Source of the DNA: Antedon mediterranea
Lineage: Eukaryota; Echinodermata; Crinoidea; Comatulida; Antedonidae
Assembly: GCF_964355755.1 (NCBI RefSeq)
Contig: NC_092678.1
Coordinates: 3,420,922 to 3,484,921, forward strand
Length of the DNA stretch: 64,000 nt
Direction: 5' to 3'
In this document: one piece after another, positions 14,701-24,885 of the stretch
Position numbering within the stretch: the stretch's first letter is position 1
How the letters are laid out: each line of letters starts with the position of its first letter
Notes under the pieces: model-generated
The model's database searches: none
What the model was told of the DNA's origin: nothing
The model's input: the letters and a program-made list of their open reading frames with translations, nothing else
Program-made: the position numbers and the translations under genes

Positions 14701-17700
14701 CGAATCCTAAAACTTTATGTCAAGGCAGACGAGGCAGTTAGCTTGTTTGGGATTTTTAATTTTCACACAACTTGTATAATTTATATTAACAACGATATTT
14801 AAAACATCTTTGCTTCATCTATTTTTTACCTCTCGCTCAGCCATAATGTCCATGTATATAAATATAGAATCCACACTAGATAATCGTTTTTGAGGAATAA
14901 CTCTTGACCATGTTTTGTACTTAATTAATTAATGCTTGATACAGGTTACACAAGGAAATTACTATGTTGAACTTGGAAAAGTCAGTCTTAAAACTACCGA
15001 AATTTGGATTGAGCTCGGAGCTTGCCTTGGAACACTAGTTGTTCTTGTTGTAATAGTTATCTGTGTGTTAAAGAAACGTGAAAATAAGGCTAAAGAAGGT
15101 CACAAAAAAGTACTCTTAGAAATGGACAATATGGTAGAGGCTGTGCAAAGTCAAGCTCATGAAGGTAATCATTTAAATGGTCTTCAATGCCAAATTGGTT
15201 CTAAATTTATACCTCAACACAGTCAAAACTATTTATATTAGCTTTTTCTTGTTCGTGAGTTTTCCATCAAAAAGTGATGTGGGGAGGCATGTCTGTACCA
15301 GTGGTATAAACCACAATATTTGTTATATTGCATGTCATTTATTTAAACAAATAAATAAACATCATTTTAAGTTTGACAGCTCAATTAATTGATTGATTGA
15401 TTGACATTATGGTTCATCATGTGACTGATTGATTTACAGCTATTGCAGAAATGGCTCTGAACCTAGATGACCTGGAACAAGATCTTGATGGGCATGGCAT
15501 GCCTTTCAGAGGACCAAAGGAGTATGCAATGATTATGATGTTCTCGGCCTACGATGCTAGACCAACACAATTTGTAAGTGTCGATTTTTTTAATATTATG
15601 AAATGCCAAAAACGGTTCCTTTACATTATCCAGTTTGAGAGAACGAGGTTCACTTCTTGGTTTGTTTAAGCTCATCAGCAAACTCAGCAAGTTCTGAACT
15701 TAACCTAATGTCCTATCGTTTACATTGTAATTTACAACAATTAGAGACTTTTTCGATCCACATCTATGTGTTCATTTATAGGTCTGTATGACAATTAGAA
15801 ATTTCTAAATAATTAAAATACATTAGCAATCAACATAATATTTTTGTCTTTTTTTGTAGGATGCCAATGAACACATCGGGGATGGTCTGACAGAATTTTC
15901 AAGACTTCTTATGAACAGAGACTTCTTGCTTACGTTTGTTGAAGTTATTAACAATAGCAACAAGTTTAGTGTCAGAGAAAAGTAAGTTAAATCAACTGTG
16001 TTACAATATAGTGAGTTTTTATTGGCCTAACCTGGTCTAAATATGATGCAAGGTTGAGTGAGATACAATGCATGACAAGTGACTACATAGTGAAAAATTA
16101 GTAGCTGATTTTAATATAGAAAACTATGATTTGTTTTGTTGCAGATCAAATTTTGCCTCGTTGCTGGCAATTGAGATGGTGGTTGAGGACAAACTAAATT
16201 ATCTCACCAGGTAAGTATATACATTTACCTTATGCCACTTCTTTAGACTGCTAAAATCAGGAAAAAAAAAGCAAAAGAAAACCAGATCAAAGAAAATGGA
16301 AATTATGTGGAATATTGGGAGTGTTTTAACTGGAAGTTTTTTAACACCTTATATTAAAATAGGCCTACTTGCAAATGCCCAACTGTAAAATGTTTAGAGG
16401 TGATGTCCGATTAAATTTTCAAATGGTAATTAAAAGGGTCTTCTTCAAGTTATACACTGTCCGATAGTATACAAATAATGAATGTTTATGAGTGCAATGG
16501 TACAAATAATGGCACGAGGTGAATGATGAAAGGTTATATCAACGAGGCAAAGCCGAGTTGATATAACCTTTCATCATTCACCAAGTGCCATTATTTGTAC
16601 CATTACACGAATACAAAACATTCATTATTTGTTTTATATAACATCTAGACGTTTTTTTTTCGTACACAAAAATGTTTCAAAAAGTACTATTTAACGATCG
16701 TTGAATAGTGCGTACTATTGCACGCCATGTGACCCACATTCGTCCAATCAAATGACAGGAATTTATATAGGTGTTATATAAAATGACATATTTATTATGA
16801 ATTTTCAGCATTTTAGAGGCTCTAGTCAGACGCCATATTGAGCACATGGTTACAGAAAGGAAGGCTAAGCAAGTACTAAGAAGGTATTGTAACAAAACAT
16901 TTGTTTGTATGGAGAATGCTTGTGAAAGTCAACATCTATTGATTCTTCACTGAAACTGAAAATAGTAAAAAGCATTGACGAATTGAAAATAGGAAATTTA
17001 TCTTGGAGGTCAAGTAGTGACATTAACAATCACTGTATGTGATTAGAGTGTTGAAAAAACAAGTTTTAATGGTAACTTGTAATTTTCTTTCTTTCTTCAG
17101 AAATGAAGGTGTCACCGAAAAGCTTCTTTCTAACTGGGTGTGTCTTTGTATGTATTCTCACCTACAGGTAAACTTTCTTAATTTTTACTTAAATTGATAA
17201 GTGTGTTCTTAATATTAAATATATGTGCTAAATAAGTGTTTCCATTTATACTATATAACATGACTTTATGGAACTAGTATAGCATTTGTTTACTATGTAA
17301 CTTTTTACCATTCATTCGGAAAAAAATCAATTTCAATAACAATATACAAAAAAATATTACCAGCATTACACAAAAAATAGAAACATGGGATAAAAAAATA
17401 AAAAAATATATATTAACTATTCATAATATACCTCTTTAGGAGCATAATGCCCGCCCTCTATACCTGATGTACCAAGCTATTCGATGTTACGTAAACAAAG
17501 GTGCTGTCGACGCCATCACACACCACTCGCAGCATTCGCTGAGCTTGAACACACTCCTCAGTGTCAAATCCCTTTACGAGGAAATTGTAAGTTATTAAAG
17601 GATACTTTTTAATAATACGGGTGATGTCTACACTATCAGACTAGTAATATGGTATTGATATGATGTCATCATCTCCATATATGGGCACGTCACATTTTTT

Positions 17701-20700
17701 TTGATAGTGTAGACAGAGCTTTAGATATCTATCAACGGTCTTCACCAGTGTACACCCAATTTAGTAATATTCAACCATTATTATTAATAGACACATGCCA
17801 CTGTCTTAGTAACAAAATAAATGTATTTGTATGTTCTATGTTTAGACACTAGAGGTAATTAACTCTGAAGATGGTAGTACCTTACGAGTTAAAGTTCTGA
17901 GTTGTGACACCATCAACCAGGCAAAAGAAAAGATTTTGGATGCATTGTTTAAGAATAAACCGTATTCTAAAAGAAGGCCAGCCAGAGATGTTGATTTAGG
18001 TAAGTAACTGTATAACATTAAAAATAACTAGAATTTAATTCGTCACTTTGACGAATTATAGGTGATCATTTTTATCATTTTAATGAAATTAACATTTTTT
18101 AAACTTGCATGTACGTTAACATACGATCGTAAAAAGTTGATGTACGCCATCCTATGACATGATGCATATACACTTATAGTGCTGAGTTGTACCTATTATG
18201 TGTCATATACAATATGTACAGTATATACTGTATATCTCTATACAGTGTAGCATAGGTGAAATCACGGGACCCACATCGTGTTCTAATTTTTTGGTATGAT
18301 AGAATTATCAAAATAAACTTGAAGATGACAACTTCGAAAGATAATGAATTGAGCAAATAAATATAAGGATTGGAAGAGAATTTGACACGTAGAAGCGCAA
18401 AGCGCGCGCTTTGAAATTTGTATAACTTTGACTAAAGAAATTTAAAAACTACTTTTTAACTTCAACTGGCCATATGATAACATCACATCATCCGATAGGC
18501 TTAATTTTAGTTCACTAGGCTAAACTAATAATAGTCAAATCTTTCATTTACTCGCCCCCCTCTCCAGAGAATTTTGTTTTCCAATGAAATTGTTCTGAAG
18601 CTTTTTGAATTCATTCATTCAATCCATGATATCAACCATTTGCATCTTAGACTGGCAACATGGAGCTGCAGGTCATTTGGTTCTACGAGATTTGGATAAC
18701 ACGTCAAAGGTCAACGGAAACAAAAAACAACTAAACACCTTGGAACACTTTAAAGTAAGTTTCCATTATATCATACTCAAATTTGGACAAAATATTCTTA
18801 TTAAACAAAATGTAATACTGCTCTTACATAAACTAAACGGGCAATATCTATGGTGGGCAAAATGTGCCAAAAATAGGTTAAGAATATAAAATATATTTAT
18901 GTAATATTACTTTTTGTTTTATAGATAAAGAGTGGATACAGAATTGCCCTTGTGCCAAAACAGAAAGAAGCAAATGTTAGAATTAGTCAAGACATTAGTG
19001 GCTTAAATGGTATTTATTCATAATAAGTTGCAAGTCAAATGTATTCATTTTAAATCAAATTATGTTAAAATTTAATTTTGTTTTTCTTACAGGCCTAGAA
19101 AATTTAGCATTTAATGGCGGAGCCTTTGACCCAGAGTCTGTCATCTATGCTGATGAAATTGATTTGGAACTTGGATCTGCCGTTTACCATTTGGTTAGTT
19201 GAATCATTTGTTTTGCCTAAAAAGAAGAAGAATATTGTTGTATGTGTCGTCCGCACTTGTAGGCTGCTGGTCGTGGGTTACTCCCCACATTTACCCATTT
19301 AATGGCGTTAGTTTATACTAGAGACGCTTCCTGTCTTGCGCAGTAACACCCCAGAAAAAGGAAATTAAAAGAACATTTTTACAAATTATTAAATTGTAGA
19401 ATTAGAATTCCTTGCCACGGTCCTGTGCTTAAATTCTCTGATATACATTTTAAAACAAATAAATGTAGAATTAAAAATATAAATAAATATATTTACAGGT
19501 TGATGAACCGGAAGAAAATGCTGGTGGTAAAGTTAAACAGAAGAAGAGGAAAATAGATGAATTGTCTTTCCCCAGAGTGCTTTCAACAAAGGTAAGCAGG
19601 CAGAGCCAAAACCAGGGTGTTGGAAAAGTGGAGGTTAAGCAAGTGGTATGGGAAGGGAGGAGGGGGTAGCAAAGCCTATGGTATGTAGGTTTGAGCACTA
19701 AAAGTTAATGATGATCACAGGTACTGAATCACAACTGTTCTTTCCCTAATTTCTTTGGTCCAAATGGTAAGTAAAAGTTAGTAAAAGTGTCTAATACATT
19801 TGTACTGTTTTTAGCAAACCATCCTTGAGTATGTACAAACGATGTTCCAGTCCATACTACAGCCAGCATCAGACAGCCACAGTCTGCCATTGGCAATTCA
19901 ATACATGTTTGACCTGTTAGACCGTGAGCAGAGGAAGCATAAAGTTGGCCAAGATGTTCTGAAAGCCTGGAAAAATCAAAGGTATATTTGCATGTTTATT
20001 AAGTAAGCAATTTACCTTTAGGACGCACATTATTGTTTAGTAGCCATATACTATTCAATCCTAATACTAATTATAGTATATTATATAATAATCTATTCAA
20101 TCAATTCATTCTTGAATGGTTTAGGCCTTGGCCTAGCCTCTTGTTAAAAGTAGGAGTGTTATAAATTGAATAATAATAAATGAATATTTTATATTCGTGC
20201 AATGGGGCAAATAATTTCATTCAGTGAAAGATGAAACCATTCATCTTTCACATCATGAAATTATTTGCCCCATTGCACTCATAAACATTAAATGTTTGTA
20301 TAATATTGTCTTCTAATTCCACAGTTTATGCGAACGGTTTTGGGTTACAGTTATCAACAACCCTGAAAATCTATTTGACATTCCAAAGACCCATCAAGTT
20401 AAGGATGCCCTCTCTGTCATCTCTAATGCATTCACAGATTCATGTTCCACAAACCAGCTACACTATTCTAAGGTTTGAACATTTTTATTTAATGGTAACA
20501 AATATTTGGGGTTTAATGGTATGGCACCCACCCTGCCAGAGAGAGGTTAAAGGTTCAACTCCTGTCACATGACCTATACTTATGAATTTGAATGTTTTGT
20601 TTAAAATGTAGCAGGGTTTTCATTGTGTGTGCTTATGTATAAAAATATTACAAGACATAATGAATATATAAGTTAAAGTAAATATTTTCTATCTCTCAAC

Positions 20701-21633
20701 CAGCATACGGATGCACATCGATTGCTCTTTGCCAAAGAGATTCCAACATATCGCAATCTTGTGGATTCCTTCTACAAGAGTATTCAGAATATGCGGGAAT
20801 TGGATCACATGGAGATGGAAAGACAAATGAAAGAAACATCAAACGTAAGATTCAATATCAATTGAAACAATTTTTAAAGGATAAACAACTTCAACTGGAA
20901 AAATTAACTTAAAAAACACACATTTTTATTTTAAAGATGTAGTGTCCCCAAAAACATGAAAAATGAAGATTAATAAAATCAGACTTTGAAGAGGTTATTT
21001 TGTAATTTTATAAGGTTTATCATTTCCATAGAAACAAAAACAACAATAAAAAAGACAAAATAAATTGTTAACTTCAACCAAAATCACATTTGCTGGCAAC
21101 CAATTTACTATTTTTTTGTTTTAAATTACATTGTTTTCAGGTAAATATTTTTTTTAAAACCAATTTTTGTCAAAGTGTGTAACAATTATGTGACAATAAA
21201 ATAGCATATTCAATAACAATTTTTAAAGAATTATATTTTTTCAGGAGGACAATACATTTTTAACATTTTCTGCTTGTTTTTCCTTTGTAGAAATTTCAAA
21301 GTATCTTTAGTAAAAAGAGTATACTGGACCATTTGTATTCTTATGCTAAGAGTTGCAATACAGAGGTGAGTATAAAGACATTTACTTATTACTTTGTTGT
21401 GACACAAAGATGACCCCTGACACAAAGGTGACCCCTGAATAGGTGTTTTTCTGTATTACATATGTACAGTACAAGCTTACAATAAGAAATAAGAACATTG
21501 CATTCAAATTCGGTGACTAATTAATATTATGATTTGTTTTCAGTTAAGTAAGGCTGTGGAAAATGATGACTCGTGCAGTAGAAGTCGGATCGGGTTCAGA
21601 CTGGAGCAAATTCCTTCTATGATGGGTACATAA
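2724..21633 (+). CDS. Plexin semaphorin receptor, complete coding region of 36 exons
   Basis: Single-pass guidance receptor. The ATG at 2779 precedes a signal peptide; the first exon follows a TTTTCAG acceptor at 2723, so a further 5'UTR exon exists upstream. Coding exons: 2779-3789, 3963-4172, 4294-4419, 4727-4842, 5210-5324, 5597-5756, 6262-6358, 8633-8744, 9423-9530, 10370-10459, 10784-10868, 11132-11295, 11662-11828, 12096-12204, 12494-12630, 12926-13090, 13290-13374, 13841-14095, 14478-14621, 14945-15164, 15440-15573, 15860-15981, 16145-16210, 16809-16883, 17101-17167, 17440-17586, 17846-17999, 18651-18754, 18925-19009, 19093-19193, 19499-19591, 19815-19981, 20325-20472, 20704-20844, 21291-21365, 21544-21633. 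All phases agree, giving 1,814 residues. Order: signal (1-28), sema (~30-455), PSI (~458-500), PSI (~605-645), PSI (~745-790), IPT repeats (~799-1150), membrane helix (~1173-1194), split RasGAP domain with Rho-binding domain. The candidate arginine fingers, LRR at 1357-1358 and R1668 in RFWV, are present. No C-terminal VTDL motif. Plexin class not assigned. Confidence 0.95.
4866..5173. repeat. 154-bp tandem duplication in a plexin intron
   Basis: Two near-identical copies, 4866-5019 and 5020-5173, lie in the intron between the two halves of the first PSI domain. The second copy ends 36 bp before the next acceptor, so the upstream copy carries a duplicate of the sequence just upstream of the polypyrimidine tract. 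Confidence 0.85.
9592..9736. mobile_element. Foldback element, family CTCTGTCTACACTATC, diverged copy
   Basis: The inverted ends GCTTTGTCTACAGTATC and GATTGTAGATAGAGCTT flank a core with GTGATGTGCCCATATATGG and GATGTCATC. It is one of at least nine copies of this short non-autonomous family in the window. It lies in the plexin intron after 9530. Confidence 0.6.
10190..10333. mobile_element. Foldback element, family CTCTGTCTACACTATC, copy with internal duplication
   Basis: The core TGATGTGCCCATATATAGAC and a duplicated ATATCACTACCATATTT are followed by the right end ATAGTGTAGACAGAGCTT. The left inverted end is worn. It lies 37 bp upstream of the plexin exon at 10370. Confidence 0.6.
11859..12017. 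repeat. 33-34 bp minisatellite beside a plexin splice donor
   Basis: About five copies of a unit containing AGAGTATCCCACAATGCAAT and GTTGCACTTGTAAT start roughly 30 bp after the donor of the exon ending at 11828. The last unit is truncated. The open reading frames read through it are a consequence of the repeat. Confidence 0.8.
12660..12733. mobile_element. Short remnant of the CTCTGTCTACACTATC foldback family
   Basis: The ends CTACACTAGCTTGACAAA and TCATAGTGTAGACAGGGCTT face each other around about 35 bp. The usual core is missing, so this is a deletion derivative in a plexin intron. Confidence 0.45.
16471..16632. mobile_element. Near-perfect long hairpin in a plexin intron
   Basis: Arms of about 70 nt surround a short loop (GAGGCAAAGCCGAG). 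The outer ends are ACAAATAATGAATGTTT and its complement; the inner stem contains GTGAATGATGAAAGGTTATA. In the plexin pre-mRNA this would fold into a long double-stranded stem. A related hairpin lies at 20181-20300, so this is a dispersed foldback family. Confidence 0.75.
17617..17724. mobile_element. Foldback element, family CTCTGTCTACACTATC
   Basis: The ends GTCTACACTATCAGACTAG and TTTGATAGTGTAGACAGAGC flank a core with GATGTCATCATCTCCATATA and GGGCACGTCACA. It lies in the plexin intron after 17586. Confidence 0.6.
20181..20300. mobile_element. Hairpin related to the element at 16471
   Basis: Imperfect arms contain GTGCAATGGGGCAAATAATTTC and its complement, with a short stem GTGAAAGATGAAACC / TCATCTTTCAC. 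The GTGCAATGG-x-ACAAATAAT spacing matches the 16471 element. It ends 25 bp before the plexin exon at 20325. Confidence 0.65.
20505..20570 (+). repeat. tRNA-derived SINE head (candidate)
   Basis: GGTTTAATGGTATGG resembles an A box, and GGTTCAACTCC 40 bp later fits the pol III B-box consensus. There is no acceptor-stem pairing for a working tRNA. It lies in a plexin intron. Confidence 0.35.
20931..21266. repeat. Dispersed repeat with AAGATGTAKTGTCCCC ends, copy 1
   Basis: It starts TTAAAGATGTAGTGTCCCC and ends GGAGGACAATACATTTTTAA, an inverted terminal match. A second, diverged copy lies at 55887-56226 with the same internal landmarks (AATCAGACTTTGAA, CAACCAATTT, GCATATTCAA). Probably a short non-autonomous DNA transposon. 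It ends just upstream of the plexin acceptor at 21290. Confidence 0.6.
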
Positions 21634-22904
21634 TGCTCTACAATGTTGGAATTGTTGCAAAAGGTATCACAATGCATAGTAGTTTTTGAGCATGTGCAGA
21701 TATTTAATTATGCTTTTATAAAAGTTTAAAATAAAATTTGTATATGTGCTTAATATTGCAGTGGTAAATAAGAAATAATAATCATGGTAAAGTTGATACA
21801 AACCAAGAAAGAATTAGCACTTTTGAATAAAGATTTACAAAATAAACTAAATGCATAAGCAGTGTACGTTTATAGAATCAAGCAGGTTAATCAATAGATT
21901 TAAAAACACATTTTTAAATACTGCCAGAATTATTACATAAATTTATGTAAATTTGTTCAACAAAGTTTAAAATAAAATATTAGATAGTTATAGAATATTT
22001 CTTTATTAAAGTTAATATTACCATGAAAATATTCATCCATGTAAGGAATTCATCCACTGTAAAATATTCATCCACTGTAAAATATTCATCCACTGTATAG
22101 ATACACTATAAAGGTGTATGAAAAATAGTTCTAATTACTAAATCATAGACATTGGTCTGCGAGTGACAAATAACTCTATTAAAGTGAATGAAATTGTATT
22201 GTTATGAACGTATATCTTTATAATGGAGAAGAAAATGCCAAAAAAGTCAAAAAAGTGTATTCTATGCATTCCAGAACAATAATGTAAATAAGCTATACAA
22301 TGTTACAATGGATTTGGTGTAGACTAAATTAAAACATGACCACTATAAACAGTTTTTATTACATTCCAACGAACTTAAAATATATTAATGAAAGATAAAG
22401 AAAGAGTGACCAGATGATCGGAATTTATTCAATTCACAATTCTGCTGCGCATGCCCATTTTTTAAGCTAATTTTTGCATTTATAAGTGGATTTTTTAAAC
22501 TGTTAAGCACATACAGTTTTTGTTTATTTTTTAACCTAATAAACCTTTTTGACCAGTATACAGTTTTGGAGAATCTATAATGTTCATTTTATTAGTAATA
22601 GTTTGTTTTATATTTTTATGTTGACATAATTTAACTAAATATATCTTTATAAATTATATGTAAACTATTTTTATACGTTGTCATAAGCAAGATAGGTTTG
22701 GTTTGATTTTTATTTTTCTAAATGCCTATTATAAAGATTGTATATAAAACAAGATTTAGTCATGCGTGTTCCAAAAGATGCCATTTATAAAGATTGTATA
22801 ATAATGGTATTTGTAGAGTCCATTATCCATCATGAAATATTATATTAACAATTTTATATATTTTATGATGATTTTTATATATTTTATCTAACTTGCAAAA
22901 TAAA
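21634..22904 (+). other. Plexin 3' untranslated region with direct repeats and poly(A) signal
   Basis: AT-rich sequence after the TAA at 21631-21633. Several AATAAA signals occur; the last clear one is at 22899-22904. At 22027-22100 an 18-bp direct repeat with core ATTCATCCACTGTAAAAT is present three to four times. The end of the UTR is inferred. Confidence 0.5.
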
Positions 22905-23366
22905 GTTAATATTAAATAAGTAAATTTTGAGTTTCAGAACTTTATTTCACAATTATGCCCTCCCTCGGTCCCCTCCCCCTTCCCCTAATTAAAAATCCTG
23001 GATCCAATAACATTGATAGTTTTGTAAGACAGGGAACACTGCTCTTAATTAATCTCAATTTACTGTAATGGTAAAAAATATTTTCTTAGATAACAGCCAA
23101 CCAAAAGAAGATTTCAAGCGAAAAATCACATCTAAATAACAGTTAAGCGTGTAGGTGTTTCTTTGTTAAAAGACATGCCTCCTAAAATCGCGATGCCAAA
23201 TGAAAATAAAACGAAAGAATGAATCCAATTAAAAAGATGCACCGTCACTCCTGAGTTTGAAAACAATTGTAAACGATAATAATAAGATATCGAATAAAAC
23301 ATAACATGTTAGATTCACACGCCTACGTAAACTGGACATATCTTATTATTCATACAGTATATTTAA

Positions 23367-23505
23367 AGATACGTTCACACTGAGCATGATTAATTCGGGA
23401 TAGGTACATTTTGTACACAATCCGGGATGAATAAGTGTGAACTGTTCTAAAATTTGACGATTTTGATTGAAATCTGAGCTTATAGTGTGAACATACTGTA
23501 GTTTA
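23367..23505. mobile_element. Short inverted-repeat element, CGTTCACACT ends (candidate)
   Basis: TACGTTCACACTGAGC on the left and TTATAGTGTGAACATA on the right are inverted relative to each other; an internal AAGTGTGAACTGTTC repeats the motif. No coding capacity. Confidence 0.4.
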
Positions 23506-23637
23506 AAATCCAAGACAGGAAAGCTTGGAACATATATTTTTTTTTTTTTGACAGGTAAAAATAAAAGAATATTTGTTTGACTGACAGTCAGCCTCTTCCT
23601 ATTGGAATTACTGTACTATTACTATACAACATTCCTA

Positions 23638-24035
23638 ACGCTTGGTTCTCACTAGAACGTAACGTAACGCAACCTACGCAACGTAAGAAAATGCCCTTTA
23701 AATAGGGCCTACTTGTGTTTGCCCCCGCTTGCGTGAAATCAAACCGATGTTTGCAGAACTGTTGCGTCGTCGGTTCACATTTGTCTAAAGCTTGGTTCCC
23801 ACTAGAACGTAACGCAAGGACGTAAACGCAACGCAAGCGTTTTAACCAATGACAAGCGAAGTTATAGACAGTTAGCAATCACAAGCGAATAAGCCATCGC
23901 TTGTGATTGGTCAATTCACTTGCGTTGCGTTACGTCCTTGCGTTGCGTCGCTAGTGGGAACCACGCTTACGCAACACAGCACTTTGCGTCAATACGTTAA
24001 TATTGCGTTGCGTCGCTAGTGAGAACCATGCTTAA
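23638..24035. mobile_element. GGTTCCCACTAG foldback element split by a second member of its family
   Basis: The outer element begins GCTTGGTTCTCACTAG at about 23640 and ends CTAGTGAGAACCATGC at about 24033. Its middle matches the uninterrupted copy at 28376-28583 (TGAAATCAAAC, TGTTGCGTCGTCGGTT, then CTGCGTCGATACGT). Between those segments, at about 23787-23969, lies a complete inner element (GCTTGGTTCCCACTAGAACG to GCTAGTGGGAACCACGC). Confidence 0.75.
23787..23969. mobile_element. Inner GGTTCCCACTAG foldback element
   Basis: Ends AAGCTTGGTTCCCACTAG and CTAGTGGGAACCACGCTT flank nested inverted stretches (AACGCAAGGACGTAAACGC and GCGTTACGTCCTTGCGTT; CACAAGCGAATAAGCC core). Nearly the same sequence recurs in opposite orientation at 24444 and 45538, which suggests relatively recent activity. 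Confidence 0.75.
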
Positions 24036-24443
24036 ATAAACGTGGTTGTTTTCTTTCATCAGGCCCGAAAGACAACATTTATATAACGATCATTGTCAAA
24101 TTATCCGAAAAAATTTCTTTCAAAGAATCAAACGATGTAAGATTTGAGAAAACAGGTACTATGTTTATGTAGTCATAATTCTCATAGTGGTTAAGAGGTA
24201 GGCCTATTCTTTACACATGGTGGCCCAATTGATTAATACTTTATTATACTAGGGCTTAACATCAAATAAAAAAGCATTTGTAATATAAAGAACTTTATGA
24301 TACTTTTACAATTTATCAAAATTGTTTATATCTTATACGAGGAATACTTTCCCCTTATTTGGTTACAGCGATGTGAGCTGCCCCTGCCCAGCATTTTTAT
24401 AATGTTGTATTGTAGACGGTCTTCGATGCCTTTTTGAGAATAA

Positions 24444-24633
24444 TGCTTGGTTCCCACTAGCGACGCAACACAAGGACGTAACGCAACGCAAGTGAATTGA
24501 CCAATCACAAGCGATGGCTTATTCGCTTGTGATTGCTAACTGTCTATAACTTCGCTTGTCATTGGTTAAAACGCTTGCGTTGCGTTTACGTCCTTGCGTT
24601 ACGTTCTAGTGGGAACCAAGCTTAAAGCGTTAC
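24444..24633. mobile_element. GGTTCCCACTAG foldback element
   Basis: Full-length copy: GCTTGGTTCCCACTAGCGAC at the left, CTAGTGGGAACCAAGCTT at the right. It is very similar to the 45538 copy. It lies about 180 bp upstream of the gene A TATA box. Confidence 0.75.
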
Positions 24634-24813
24634 ACGGGCAATTAAGCAATGTAGACAGTAGCCTGATCAAATCTCTATTTTGTTTTACTGTGTACTGAAG
24701 CATAATAATAACCTTCGCTGTTCTATTTTGTAAGAGGTAAAATGGTCACAGTCACACTCCAACACAGTTTATCCTCTACGTCCCTACTGATAAAATAGGA
24801 TAGTCGATGTTGC

Positions 24814-24820
24814 TATATAA
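24814..24820 (+). promoter_or_regulatory. TATA box of gene A
   Basis: TATATAA lies 66 bp upstream of the gene A ATG at 24886, which would place transcription start near 24845-24850. The cysteine-free relative, gene B, also has TATATAA ahead of its ATG. TATA promoters are common in inducible or tissue-restricted genes. Confidence 0.6.
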
Positions 24821-24885
24821 ATGACGGATATGTAAACTTGTATTCATTTGTTGTAAAGCCAGTAAACCTTAAGAAAAGAGTGAAG

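Noticed and set aside
20505-20570. A functional tRNA gene
   Set aside because: Box-like motifs are present but the acceptor and anticodon stems do not pair; it fits a SINE head better. The same holds for 60776-60892.
24838-24885. In-frame upstream methionine of gene A
   Set aside because: It lies at or before the expected transcription start 25-35 bp after the TATA box. It would bury the signal peptide, and the ATG context at 24886 is conserved in gene B.
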